From: Novosphingobium resinovorum
Lineage (GTDB): Bacteria; Pseudomonadota; Alphaproteobacteria; Sphingomonadales; Sphingomonadaceae
DNA: 64,000 nt
Assembly (NCBI RefSeq): GCF_001742225.1
Contig: NZ_CP017075.1
Coordinates: forward strand, 434,001-498,000
Reading direction: 5' to 3'
Position 1 is the first letter of the stretch, and each line of letters begins with the position of its first letter. Below, piece by piece: positions 16,751 through 24,665 of the stretch. The notes beneath the pieces are model-generated. The model had not been told where the DNA came from and did no database searches. It saw only the letters and a program-made list of their open reading frames with translations. The position numbers and the translations under genes were made by a program.

Positions 16751-17977
16751 TCAGCCCTTGAACACGTAAAGGTGGACGCCGCCGTAGATCGACGAGCGGT
16801 CGGCCAGCGTCGCCGTCTGCGACTGCTCGACGCGGTAGTCCCAGCGGTCGAGGATGGCATCGGGCACGCGGCCGGGAAGGAGCGAGGGTTCGGCAGCGGT
16901 GCGGAACAGCACGCGGGCGCCGGGCTTGGCGGTGCGGGTGATCTCGGTCCACAGTTCGGTAAGCTGCGCGTCGGTCATCCAGTCCTGCGCGTCGAGCAGG
17001 ACGTAGCGGTCGTAGCTGGCGTCGTCCGCTGCGGCGAGGACATGGGTGAAGTTGGCGTGGCGCAGGTCCAGCCGGTCGAGCCGGTCGCGGACCAGCGGCA
17101 GGTTGGCTTCCTGCAGGTACGGGGGCAGGGGGGCTTCGGTGCCCTTGCCGTAGCCGCGCGAGAACGCCTGCCATGCAAAGTAGTTGTCGTTAACCGGGAA
17201 GTGGCAGGCCAGCTTCTCCAGCCGGCCGCGCAGCACGTCTGCCATCGACTGGCCGCCCGCCAGCGCGTCGTACTGCGCAGGGGGGATGCCGAGGCCGAAC
17301 AGCGAGGCGGGGTGCTTGGTCAGCCAGCGCACGAAGCGGCGTTCGAACACCGGGGCGAAGCGCTCGTCGAAGATGCGGCGCTGTTCTTCCATCGATGCAG
17401 CGTCGAGGATTTCGGCGGGGTTCACCTTGTGCAGTTTCGCGATGACGTGCGCTGCGCCGATGAAGCCGCCGAGGAGGCCATGGCGGTAGACGCCGCGCGT
17501 GAAGGCCCCAATGCGGCGGCGGCCGACGAGGTCGCGGCCTTCCCAGTAGCGGCGCGTCGCCTCGTCGAGGTGCGGGGCCAGCTTCTCGCGGTAGAGGGCG
17601 ACGTTCTCGGCACGGTCGGCCTCGGCGATGAAGCGGCGCACTTCGACATGGCTGAGGTGGCGCACGGCGGCGTGCTTCAGGTTGTTGAGCGCGATGTGCG
17701 CGGTGTTGAGGTCCACCACGGTGATGCCCGCCGGGTCCGCGGTCAGATACGACAGCGCGTTGCAGCCGCCGCTGGCGATGGTGATGATGCGGCTGTCGGG
17801 CGTGATCTCCATCGCCGCCATGTCGGCGACCGGGTCCTCCCAGATCTGCGCGTAGACGAGGCCCTTGAAGGCCATGGCGAAAGCCTTGTCGAGCAGCTTG
17901 CTCTTGCGCGATGCTTCGTCGCGGACGACCGCGTTCTCGATGAGATTTGAACGGTTGCCGGAAAGAGGGCTGGTCAT
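16751..17977 (-). CDS. btaA: S-adenosylmethionine:diacylglycerol 3-amino-3-carboxypropyl transferase BtaA (DUF3419)
   Basis: First enzyme of betaine-lipid synthesis: moves the aminocarboxypropyl group of SAM to diacylglycerol, making DGHS. 408 aa with DUF3419 hallmarks: YAQIWEDPVADMAAM, the SAM-site strand IITIASGGCNALSYL, DLNTAHIAL, and YVLLDAQDWM. Start ATG 17977 is supported by AGGAG 9 nt upstream; an ATG at 18016 would add 13 residues with no ribosome site and would sit almost on the Pho-box-like sequence. Such lipids replace phospholipids under phosphate limitation. Confidence 0.93.
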   Translation of the reverse strand: MTSPLSGNRSNLIENAVVRDEASRKSKLLDKAFAMAFKGLVYAQIWEDPVADMAAMEITPDSRIITIASGGCNALSYLTADPAGITVVDLNTAHIALNNLKHAAVRHLSHVEVRRFIAEADRAENVALYREKLAPHLDEATRRYWEGRDLVGRRRIGAFTRGVYRHGLLGGFIGAAHVIAKLHKVNPAEILDAASMEEQRRIFDERFAPVFERRFVRWLTKHPASLFGLGIPPAQYDALAGGQSMADVLRGRLEKLACHFPVNDNYFAWQAFSRGYGKGTEAPLPPYLQEANLPLVRDRLDRLDLRHANFTHVLAAADDASYDRYVLLDAQDWMTDAQLTELWTEITRTAKPGARVLFRTAAEPSLLPGRVPDAILDRWDYRVEQSQTATLADRSSIYGGVHLYVFKG

Positions 17978-18020
17978 GGCACTGGCTCCTGCGAAGGGAT
18001 GCGGCGCGGATGACACCGTG

Positions 18021-18040
18021 GGGTGACCGGGTGATGACGG
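18021..18040 (-). promoter_or_regulatory. Pho-box-like PhoB site upstream of btaAB
   Basis: Minus-strand CCGTCATCACCCGGTCACCC fits CTGTCAT-N4-CTGTCAY at 12 of 14 informative positions. Further GTCA half-sites at 18053-18059 (TGTCATA) and 18011-18016 (GTGTCAT) extend the array at roughly helical spacing. It lies about 45 bp before the btaA ATG. btaA is PhoB-controlled in Sinorhizobium, which fits. Confidence 0.55.
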
Positions 18041-18130
18041 GTTGAAGGCGGTTTATGACACTTCGGGGCGGCCTGTGCGGCGTTTGCGGTTGCGTTGTGT
18101 GCCGTTAGGGTGCCTTTGGGTGCCGGACAG

Positions 18131-18158
18131 TTGAGTTGTCACAGAACGGCCCTATATG
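18131..18158 (+). promoter_or_regulatory. Candidate sigma-70-type promoter of the spermidine operon
   Basis: TTGAGT (18131-18136) and TATATG (18153-18158) are separated by 16 bp, 54 bp before the carboxyspermidine dehydrogenase ATG. Each hexamer matches consensus at four of six positions; the call is tentative. Confidence 0.35.
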
Positions 18159-18211
18159 GCCCGCTTTCGATTGGCCTCGTTCAATCGGCAAGGCGCATTG
18201 GAGACAGGTTG

Positions 18212-19423
18212 ATGAGCAAGGTTCTGGTGATCGGTGCGGGCGGCGTCGGATCGGTCGCGGTCCACAAGATGGCGATGAATCCCGATATCTTCTCGGACAT
18301 TCACCTCGCCAGCCGCACGGTCTCGAAGTGCGAGGCGATCGCGGAATCGGTCAAGGCGCGCACCGGCGTGACGATCGGCACTTACGCCATCGACGCCGAT
18401 GACGTGGCGGCGACCTCGGCCCTGATCCGCGAGATCGGTCCGAAGCTGGTGGTTAATCTTGCCCTGCCTTATCAAGACCTTGCGATCATGGATGCCTGCC
18501 TTGCGACCGGCACGCACTACATGGACACTGCGAACTACGAGCCCAAGGACGTGGCCAAGTTCGAGTACCACTGGCAGTGGGCCTACCAGGAGCGCTTCAA
18601 GGAAGCGGGCCTGATGGCGCTGCTCGGTTCGGGCTTCGACCCGGGCGTCACCAGCGTCTTCGCGATGTGGCTCAAGAAGCACAAGCTGAAGACCATCCGC
18701 ACGCTTGACATCCTCGACTGCAACGGCGGCGACCACGGCCAGGCTTTCGCGACGAACTTCAATCCGGAAATCAACATCCGCGAAGTGACCGCGCCCGCCC
18801 GCCACTGGGAGAACGGCGACTTCGTCGAGACCCCGGCGATGGCCAAGAAGGTGAGCTTCGACTTCGAGGGCGTCGGCCCCAAGAACATGTACATGATGTA
18901 CCACGAAGAGCTTGAAAGCCTTGCGAAATTCCTGCCGGAAATGGAACGAGGCCGCTTCTGGATGACCTTCGGCGATGCGTATATCCAGCACCTCACCGTG
19001 CTGCAGAACGTGGGCATGACCCGCATCGACCCGGTGATCTACAACGGCGTGGAAATCGTGCCGCTGCAGTTCCTGAAGGCGGTCCTTCCCGAGCCTGCAT
19101 CGCTTGGTCCCACGACCAAGGGCAAGACCAACATCGGCGACATCGCGACCGGCGAAGCGCTCGACGGTTCGGGTGAAAAGACGTTCTACATCAAGAACAT
19201 CTGCGATCACGAAGACGCCTATGCCGAGACCGGTAACCAGGCCGTCAGCTACACCACCGGCGTGCCCGCGATGATCGGCGCGGCCATGGTCGTGACGGGT
19301 GCATGGTCGGGTGAGGGCGTGTTCAACATGGAGCAGTTCGATCCCGATCCCTTCATGGACATGCTCAACAAGCACGGCCTGCCGTGGACCGTCGAGGAAC
19401 TGTCTGAGCCGCTTCCGTTCTGA
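18212..19423 (+). CDS. Carboxyspermidine/carboxynorspermidine dehydrogenase
   Basis: NADPH-dependent enzyme joining putrescine (or diaminopropane) with aspartate beta-semialdehyde to give carboxyspermidine. 403 aa, saccharopine-dehydrogenase fold: N-terminal Rossmann motif VLVIGAGGVGSVAVHKM, then NLALPYQDLAIMDACL, THYMDTANYEPKD and GSGFDPGVTSVFAMW, all typical of CANSDH. Start ATG 18212 has GGAGACAGG upstream. The last base of its TGA is the first base of the next ATG (TGATG), and nspC follows two genes later, which fixes the pathway. With the decarboxylase at 21833 the whole putrescine-to-spermidine route is present. Confidence 0.93.
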   Translation: MSKVLVIGAGGVGSVAVHKMAMNPDIFSDIHLASRTVSKCEAIAESVKARTGVTIGTYAIDADDVAATSALIREIGPKLVVNLALPYQDLAIMDACLATGTHYMDTANYEPKDVAKFEYHWQWAYQERFKEAGLMALLGSGFDPGVTSVFAMWLKKHKLKTIRTLDILDCNGGDHGQAFATNFNPEINIREVTAPARHWENGDFVETPAMAKKVSFDFEGVGPKNMYMMYHEELESLAKFLPEMERGRFWMTFGDAYIQHLTVLQNVGMTRIDPVIYNGVEIVPLQFLKAVLPEPASLGPTTKGKTNIGDIATGEALDGSGEKTFYIKNICDHEDAYAETGNQAVSYTTGVPAMIGAAMVVTGAWSGEGVFNMEQFDPDPFMDMLNKHGLPWTVEELSEPLPF

Positions 19424-19866
19424 TGGGCGGCCGCTCGCGCCTCCTGTTCCTGACCGCGCTGGGTGCGCTGGCGCTGGGTGGCTGCACCCCCGCCGAAGCG
19501 CCCAAACCCGGTCCTGTTGCGCCCGGGCCGGTCACGCCCACGGCGCCGACCGGTCCCGCCGAGCCTGCAGGCAACCAGTCCTACGCGCGCGATATGAGCG
19601 CGGCGGACAAGGCGGCCTGCACCTCCGGCGGCGGCACGGTGCAGCGGCGCGGGATGCTCGGCATGGAAATGTGCGTGTATGCTTACGCGGACGCGGGCAG
19701 GCAGTGCACCGATTCCGCGCAGTGCGAGGGCAAGTGCGTTGGCAGCGCGGGTTCGGTGGCGCCGGACAAGGCGGCGACCGGGCAATGCCAGGCCGATGAT
19801 CGCCTGTTCGGCTGCTATGCGGAGATCAAGGGCGGCAAGTCCGCCTATGCGATCTGCGTCGACTGA
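19423..19866 (+). CDS. Cys-rich lipoprotein in the spermidine operon
   Basis: 147 aa. Lipoprotein signal peptide with lipobox LALGGC (Cys21), a Pro/Ala/Thr/Gly-rich linker to about residue 50, then a compact domain with eight Cys (including CTDSAQCEGKC) that could form four disulfides. Translationally coupled to the upstream dehydrogenase by a TGATG overlap and 5 bp before the DUF486 gene. Function unknown; no relation to polyamines is established apart from position. Confidence 0.75.
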   Translation: MGGRSRLLFLTALGALALGGCTPAEAPKPGPVAPGPVTPTAPTGPAEPAGNQSYARDMSAADKAACTSGGGTVQRRGMLGMEMCVYAYADAGRQCTDSAQCEGKCVGSAGSVAPDKAATGQCQADDRLFGCYAEIKGGKSAYAICVD

Positions 19867-19871
19867 GCGGC

Positions 19872-20222
19872 ATGAACTGGTCCTTCGTCGCGCCCGTGGC
19901 TTTGCTGGCGGGCTCCAACCTGTTCATGAACACGGCGTGGTATCTCCACCTCAAGGTGCCCGGAAAGGCGCTGTGGGTGGCGATCGCGATGAGCTGGGGC
20001 ATCGCCTTCTTCGAGTATTGCCTCGCCGTTCCGGCCAACCGGATCGGCAGTTCCGCCTATTCGCTCGGCCAGCTCAAGGTCATGCAGGAGGCGTTCTCGC
20101 TGCTGGGCTTCGTGCTCGTGGCCTGGGCGCTGTTCGGGCAGAAGCCGGGCTGGAACGAGATCGTCGGCTTTTGCCTTGTCGGGGCAGGGGCGTGGTTCAT
20201 CTTCAAAGGCCCGCTGGGCTGA
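19872..20222 (+). CDS. DUF486/DMT-family small membrane protein
   Basis: 116 aa with four hydrophobic segments (about residues 5-24, 34-53, 66-86 and 92-112), the size and topology of small multidrug-resistance/DMT transporters. Motifs AWYLHLK, SWGIAFFEYCLAVPANRIG and QEAFSL are typical of DUF486 (DMT_6). It lies between carboxyspermidine dehydrogenase and nspC in one operon. The E. coli SMR pair MdtJI exports spermidine, so a polyamine export role is a reasonable inference but untested. Confidence 0.82.
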   Translation: MNWSFVAPVALLAGSNLFMNTAWYLHLKVPGKALWVAIAMSWGIAFFEYCLAVPANRIGSSAYSLGQLKVMQEAFSLLGFVLVAWALFGQKPGWNEIVGFCLVGAGAWFIFKGPLG

Positions 20223-20238
20223 CTTGGGACTAAGCATC

Positions 20239-21417
20239 ATGGAAACCAGAGCCGGCGATCCGGGCGCTTTCGCGAACTTCGACCTGTCGCGCGTCGACAG
20301 TCCCGCCTTCGTGGTCGATGCGGCCAAACTGCGTTCCAACCTGCGCATCCTGAGCGACATTGGCGAACAGTCTGGCGCGAAGGTGCTGTCGGCGCTGAAG
20401 GCCTTCTCGATGTGGTCCACCGCGCCGATCGTGGGCGAGTATCTCGACGGCGTCTGCACTTCGGGCCTGTGGGAAGCGCGCCTCGCCTCGGAATTCTACG
20501 ACGGCGAGATCGCCACGTACTGCGCGGCCTACAAGGCGGAGGACATGGACGAGATCCTGCGCCTCTCCGACCACGTGATCTTCAACTCGCCCGCCCAGAT
20601 CGAGCGCTTCTGGCCCTTCATCGAAGGTGCCCGCGCGCGCGGCGAGAGCTTCGACATCGGACTGCGCGTCAACCCGCTGCACCCCGAAGGCGAAGTCCCC
20701 AAGTACGACCCGAGCGCCCCGCATTCGCGCCTTGGCTTCCCGATCGACCAGCTTACCGAAGAGCACGTCGGATTGATCGACGGCATCCACTTCCACAACT
20801 TGTGCGAGCAGGATTTCGAGCCGCTCCAGCGCACCTGGGAAAAGGTGTTCGATTTCCTCGAACCGTTCTTCGGCCAGCTCAAGTGGATCAACATCGGCGG
20901 CGGCCACCACGTCACCCGCGCGGATTACCAGCGCGAGGAATTGATCGAATTCCTCGCCGACATGGCCGAGGATACCGGCGCCGAAATCTACATCGAACCT
21001 GGCGAGGCGGTTGCGCTGGACGCCGGGATTCTGGTGGGCACCGTGCTCGATGTGGGCTGGAACGGCATGCCGGTGGCGATCGTCGACATTTCCGCCACGT
21101 GCCACATGCCCGATGTGATCGAGGCGCCGTATCGCCCCGCCATGCTGGGCGAGCGCGGTGAGGATGCAGCCGAGGCCATACGTCTCGGCGGCCCGTCGTG
21201 TCTCGCGGGCGACGTGATCGGCGACTATGTGCTGCCGGCCGATCCCGAAGCCGGACAGCGCTTCGCGTTCCTCGACCAGGCGCATTACTCGATGGTCAAG
21301 ACGACGACCTTCAACGGCGTGCCGTTGCCGTCGATCTGGCTGTGGGATTCGGAAACCGACGCGCTCGAATGCGTCCGCCGGTTCGATTACGAGGACTTCC
21401 GCGGCCGTCTGAGCTGA
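20239..21417 (+). CDS. nspC: Carboxynorspermidine/carboxyspermidine decarboxylase
   Basis: PLP enzyme of the alanine-racemase fold (fold type III) removing the carboxyl group from carboxyspermidine to yield spermidine. 392 aa. PLP Lys54 in LSALKAFSMW; HFHNLCEQDFEPL; phosphate-binding INIGGGHHVTR; YIEPGEAVAL; and the active-site Cys region GGPSCLAGDVIGDY. Start ATG 20239, 16 bp after the DUF486 gene, with only a weak ribosome site (GGGA), so translation probably depends on the operon. Confidence 0.95.
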   Translation: METRAGDPGAFANFDLSRVDSPAFVVDAAKLRSNLRILSDIGEQSGAKVLSALKAFSMWSTAPIVGEYLDGVCTSGLWEARLASEFYDGEIATYCAAYKAEDMDEILRLSDHVIFNSPAQIERFWPFIEGARARGESFDIGLRVNPLHPEGEVPKYDPSAPHSRLGFPIDQLTEEHVGLIDGIHFHNLCEQDFEPLQRTWEKVFDFLEPFFGQLKWINIGGGHHVTRADYQREELIEFLADMAEDTGAEIYIEPGEAVALDAGILVGTVLDVGWNGMPVAIVDISATCHMPDVIEAPYRPAMLGERGEDAAEAIRLGGPSCLAGDVIGDYVLPADPEAGQRFAFLDQAHYSMVKTTTFNGVPLPSIWLWDSETDALECVRRFDYEDFRGRLS

Positions 21418-21581
21418 TCCCCGGAGGTATCCTGACGCGGGCGTTAAGCATGAAAGGGGCGGGTGTCTGCGAAGCTGCAACCACCCGCCGTGCCCATGAT
21501 GCAGCCAATCCCGTTAAGGCGAATCGTCCGGGACCGATCCTGCGCCTTGCCGCGTTGCAAACGATGACACGGACGGCCTGA

Positions 21582-21599
21582 CTGTCACTGGGGTGTCAT
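21582..21599 (+). promoter_or_regulatory. Pho-box-like sequence between nspC and the decarboxylase gene
   Basis: CTGTCACTGGGGTGTCAT consists of two 7-bp GTCA-type repeats separated by 4 bp, 12 or 13 of 14 positions matching the Pho box. It lies 234 bp before the decarboxylase start, with no clear -10 at the expected distance. One such match per window is possible by chance. Apart from this, the promoter and the leader, I see nothing in the 415-bp gap. Confidence 0.3.
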
Positions 21600-21723
21600 C
21601 ACGCTGCAATGGAGTGGATCAATGCAAGCCGCTGCAGAAAAACGGAATTTCATGAGATCGTACGCCCGGTTCGGCGCCCGCTTCCGGCTAGATGACGTTT
21701 TTGTGAAAGTCCCCGTTTTTCAC

Positions 21724-21751
21724 TTGCGATTCATGTCCTGAGCCTTATATC
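21724..21751 (+). promoter_or_regulatory. Candidate promoter of the ornithine/lysine decarboxylase gene
   Basis: TTGCGA (21724-21729) and TATATC (21746-21751) with 16-bp spacing. Transcription would start near 21758 and give a leader of about 75 nt that contains the complete stem described at 21772-21827. Confidence 0.4.
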
Positions 21752-21771
21752 CCGCCCCTCGCTGCCCCATG

Positions 21772-21827
21772 GGGACTTCCAAACCGCAAGGCAGCTCTTG
21801 TCTGTTAACACACCGTTTGGGGGTCCC
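21772..21827 (+). promoter_or_regulatory. Structured 5' leader, speF-leader-like, sequestering the ribosome site
   Basis: GGGACTTCCAAAC (21772-21784) pairs with GTTTGGGGGTCCC (21815-21827) to form a 13-bp stem including two G-U pairs, closing a 30-nt loop that holds a minor hairpin. The right arm contains the only G-rich ribosome-binding candidate before the TTG start at 21833. Alphaproteobacterial ornithine decarboxylase genes are known to carry a cis-regulatory speF leader; identity with that Rfam family is inferred from position, not from alignment. Confidence 0.5.
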
Positions 21828-21832
21828 TTGAG

Positions 21833-23041
21833 TTGCACGCATTCCTCGACGCACCGGCCGTAGCGCGCACCCTCGCGCCTGACGAACCAGTCATTCTGAA
21901 CCGCCCGCATGCTGCGGCGCGCGCTGCCCGATTCTTCGCCACGAAGTTTCCGGGCAAGTCGCTCTATGCGGTGAAGGCGAACCCGTCGCCCGACCTCGTC
22001 CAGATCCTCTGGGACAACGGCATCACGCACTACGACGTCGCCTCGATCACCGAGGTGCGCATGGTGCGCGGCGTCCTGCCGGACGCGACCCTGTGCTTCA
22101 TGCACCCGGTCAAGACCGCCAGCGCGATCCGCGAAGCCTACTTCCAGCACGGCGTGCGCACCTTCAGCCTCGACACCCTTGAGGAAGTCGAGAAGATCGT
22201 CGAAGCCACCACCGATGCCGAGGGCAACACCGCCACCGACCTGCGCCTCTGCGTGCGCCTGCGCGTCTCGTCTGAGTATTCGGAACTGAGCCTCGCGTCG
22301 AAGTTCGGCATCGACGTTGCCGATGCGGGCGAACTGCTGCAGGCCACCCGTCAGGTCGCCGACTGGCTGGGCGTGTGCTTCCACGTCGGTTCGCAGGCGA
22401 TGACGCCGTTCGCCTACGTGCAGGCGCTCGAGCGCGCCCGTGCGGCCATTGCAGCCGCTGGCGTGGTCATCGACATGGTCGACGTCGGCGGGGGCTTCCC
22501 CTCGTCGTACCCGGGCATGGAACCGCCGCCGCTCGAGGACTACTTCGCGATCATCCATCGTCACTTCGAGGCGCTGCCGATCGCCTACAACGCAGAGCTG
22601 TGGTGCGAGCCGGGCCGCGCGCTGTCAGCCGAGTACAACTCGCTGATCGTCAAGGTCGAGAAGCGTCGCGGCGACGAGCTGTACATCAACGACGGTGCCT
22701 ACGGCGCGCTCTATGATGCGGCGCACGTTGCATGGCGCTTCCCGGTAAAGGCGATCGCCAAGGACGGCGAACGTTCGTCGGAGCTGAAGGAGTTCTCCTT
22801 CTACGGCCCGACCTGCGACGATGCCGACTTCATGGAAGGCCCCTTCTTGCTCCCCGCTGACATCAAGGCGGGCGACTGGATCGAGGTCGGCATGCTTGGC
22901 GCCTATGGTGCCGCCATGCGCACGGCGTTCAACGGCTTCGGCGGCGGTGAGGTCGTCCTTGCCCAGGACGAGCCGATGGCCAGCCTCTACACCGGCCGGA
23001 AGGACCCGCGCGTTTCGGACAACGTCGTCTCGCTGCGCTGA
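21833..23041 (+). CDS. Type III PLP-dependent ornithine/lysine decarboxylase
   Basis: Makes putrescine from ornithine (or cadaverine from lysine). 402 aa, eukaryotic-like alanine-racemase fold: PLP Lys48 in SLYAVKANPSP, CFHVGSQAM, glycine loop DVGGGFPSSYPG, EPGRALSAE, and the catalytic Cys in FYGPTCDDADFMEG. Start is TTG at 21833 behind a structured leader. Next to the carboxyspermidine genes it supplies their putrescine. Ornithine versus lysine preference cannot be settled here; many family members take both. Confidence 0.93.
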   Translation: MHAFLDAPAVARTLAPDEPVILNRPHAAARAARFFATKFPGKSLYAVKANPSPDLVQILWDNGITHYDVASITEVRMVRGVLPDATLCFMHPVKTASAIREAYFQHGVRTFSLDTLEEVEKIVEATTDAEGNTATDLRLCVRLRVSSEYSELSLASKFGIDVADAGELLQATRQVADWLGVCFHVGSQAMTPFAYVQALERARAAIAAAGVVIDMVDVGGGFPSSYPGMEPPPLEDYFAIIHRHFEALPIAYNAELWCEPGRALSAEYNSLIVKVEKRRGDELYINDGAYGALYDAAHVAWRFPVKAIAKDGERSSELKEFSFYGPTCDDADFMEGPFLLPADIKAGDWIEVGMLGAYGAAMRTAFNGFGGGEVVLAQDEPMASLYTGRKDPRVSDNVVSLR

Positions 23042-23067
23042 TCCGATCAGTTAGGAATAACGAGAGG

Positions 23068-23100
23068 CCCCCGGGACCGATGGTTCCGGGGGTTTTCGTT
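23068..23100 (+). terminator. Rho-independent terminator of the decarboxylase gene
   Basis: CCCCCGGGACC and GGTTCCGGGGG form a strong stem with a GAT loop, followed by TTTTCGTT. It begins 27 bp after the stop codon. Confidence 0.85.
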
Positions 23101-23141
23101 TGCGTGGGCGATTGGGGCGATCTTAACACTCCGCGGGCTAC

Positions 23142-24665
23142 ATGGCGCTGATGCCGAAACTCGACGACCGCACCCCGATCCCGCGCTGGCGGATGCTCAT
23201 GCCTGCGATGGTGGCGCTGGCTTTCCTGCCGGTGCTGCTGGCGCCGGTGCCGGGTTTCGTCGACATGCCGTCGCACATGGCACGGCATCACGTTCTGGCC
23301 AACATCACTGCCGATCCTGCGCTGAGCAGGATGTTCGCGGTACATTGGCAGTGGATCGCCAACCTCGGCGCCGATCTGCCTTCGGTGCTGCTGGCGCCCC
23401 TGCTGGGCAGCGAGCGTGCGACGCTGGTGGTTGGAGCCTTGCTGGCGCCGCTGACGGTCATGGGCCTGTTCCAGCTTTCCCGCGCCGCGCATGGGCGAGT
23501 GAGCGCAAGCGCTTTCGTTGCACTGCCTTTCGCCATGCATCAGGCATGGATGTGGGGGTTTCTCAATTACTGCATGGGCATCGGTCTGGCCTTGCTGGTT
23601 GCGGCATGGCTGTACACCCGGCCGCGCGAAAGCGGACGCGAGCAGGTGATTCTGGCAGTTGCGGCGCTGGTCGTGTGGACGGCGCATATGGCGAGTTGGG
23701 TGGTCCTGCTTATCCTCGCGGCGGGCAACGAGTTGGGGAAGCTCGGAAGCTGGCGCGAGGTGTGGCCGGCGATGCGGCGCAATCTCGTTCTGCTGGTGCC
23801 GGTCGTGCCGCTGCTGCTCTGGCGTTCCGAGGCGGCGGGGCACGGGAGCGGCCCGGCCTACGTCGACTTCGTTAACACCAAGATCGTGGTCTTCGCCAGC
23901 GTGCTGCGAGGCACGGACAAGCTGGTGGATATCGGTTTGCTGGCGGCGCTGGCCTGCGTCAGTGGGGTTGCCTTGCTGTGGGCGTCGGGGCGCAGGCTGG
24001 AGCGAAGGTTGCTCGTCAGCGGGGTGCTGCTCGCCTTCGCGGCGGTCGCGGCCCCCACGACGATCCTCAATGCATGGGGCACGGACTTGCGTACCGCGCC
24101 TATCGCGCTGCTGGCCCTCGTGCTGGCGATCACGCCGAGCGCCCGTCCCGAACGGGAGCGCCTGATCGTGATGGCGGGAATCGCGTTGTTCTGCGTGCGC
24201 GTGGGGACAGTGACCCGGGATTGGGTGCGCCATGGCCACGTCCTCGAACAACGCCTGACGCTGCTCGGCGCCGTGCCGCGCGGAGGGCGCGTCGGCTATC
24301 TCTGGGCGGCGCCGGATTGCGGTTTTCCCTGGCGTCTGGTGCCGGACGAGAAGCTGGGCAGCTATGCGCTCACGCGCAGGGATGTCTACGTCAACACGCT
24401 GTTTATGGTCGACAATGCCAAGCTGATGACCGTCCGCGACCCGCTCCTCGCGCAGCGCTGGTCCGGTGGGACGCAGGACGTGGCGCCGCTTTGCCCTCAA
24501 AACCGGCCGGACCTTGCCGCGATGAACGTAAAGATTGCGGGCATGCGTGCGGATGGTTTCGACGCGGTCTGGGTTTCGGGCGGGATTCCGGTCGACCTGC
24601 CGCCGCCGCCGGGCTTCGTCGTGGCGAAGCGGGCGGGCGGCGACACGCTGTTTGTCAGGCGCTGA
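23142..24665 (+). CDS. Polytopic membrane protein, GT-C glycosyltransferase-like
   Basis: 507 aa with about ten hydrophobic segments between residues 17 and 350 and a C-terminal periplasmic-type domain of about 150 aa (EQRLTLLGAVPRGGRVGYLW onward). The first loop carries PGFVDMPSHMARHH, an Asp-x-Pro-x-His arrangement seen in the catalytic first loop of GT-C transferases. No closer family is recognised. Monocistronic between a terminator and the convergent OYE gene, with which it overlaps by 11 bp at the stops. Weak ribosome site; ATG 23151 is an alternative start. Confidence 0.65.
   Translation: MALMPKLDDRTPIPRWRMLMPAMVALAFLPVLLAPVPGFVDMPSHMARHHVLANITADPALSRMFAVHWQWIANLGADLPSVLLAPLLGSERATLVVGALLAPLTVMGLFQLSRAAHGRVSASAFVALPFAMHQAWMWGFLNYCMGIGLALLVAAWLYTRPRESGREQVILAVAALVVWTAHMASWVVLLILAAGNELGKLGSWREVWPAMRRNLVLLVPVVPLLLWRSEAAGHGSGPAYVDFVNTKIVVFASVLRGTDKLVDIGLLAALACVSGVALLWASGRRLERRLLVSGVLLAFAAVAAPTTILNAWGTDLRTAPIALLALVLAITPSARPERERLIVMAGIALFCVRVGTVTRDWVRHGHVLEQRLTLLGAVPRGGRVGYLWAAPDCGFPWRLVPDEKLGSYALTRRDVYVNTLFMVDNAKLMTVRDPLLAQRWSGGTQDVAPLCPQNRPDLAAMNVKIAGMRADGFDAVWVSGGIPVDLPPPPGFVVAKRAGGDTLFVRR

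Noticed and set aside
18095..18211. N-terminal extension of carboxyspermidine dehydrogenase to 18095
   Set aside because: The 39 extra residues are promoter sequence; the Rossmann motif begins directly at the ATG at 18212, which has a good ribosome site.
21609..21695. 28-codon reading frame after the Pho-box-like sequence at 21582
   Set aside because: No ribosome-binding site, no hydrophobic or structural pattern, and its composition is like non-coding DNA.
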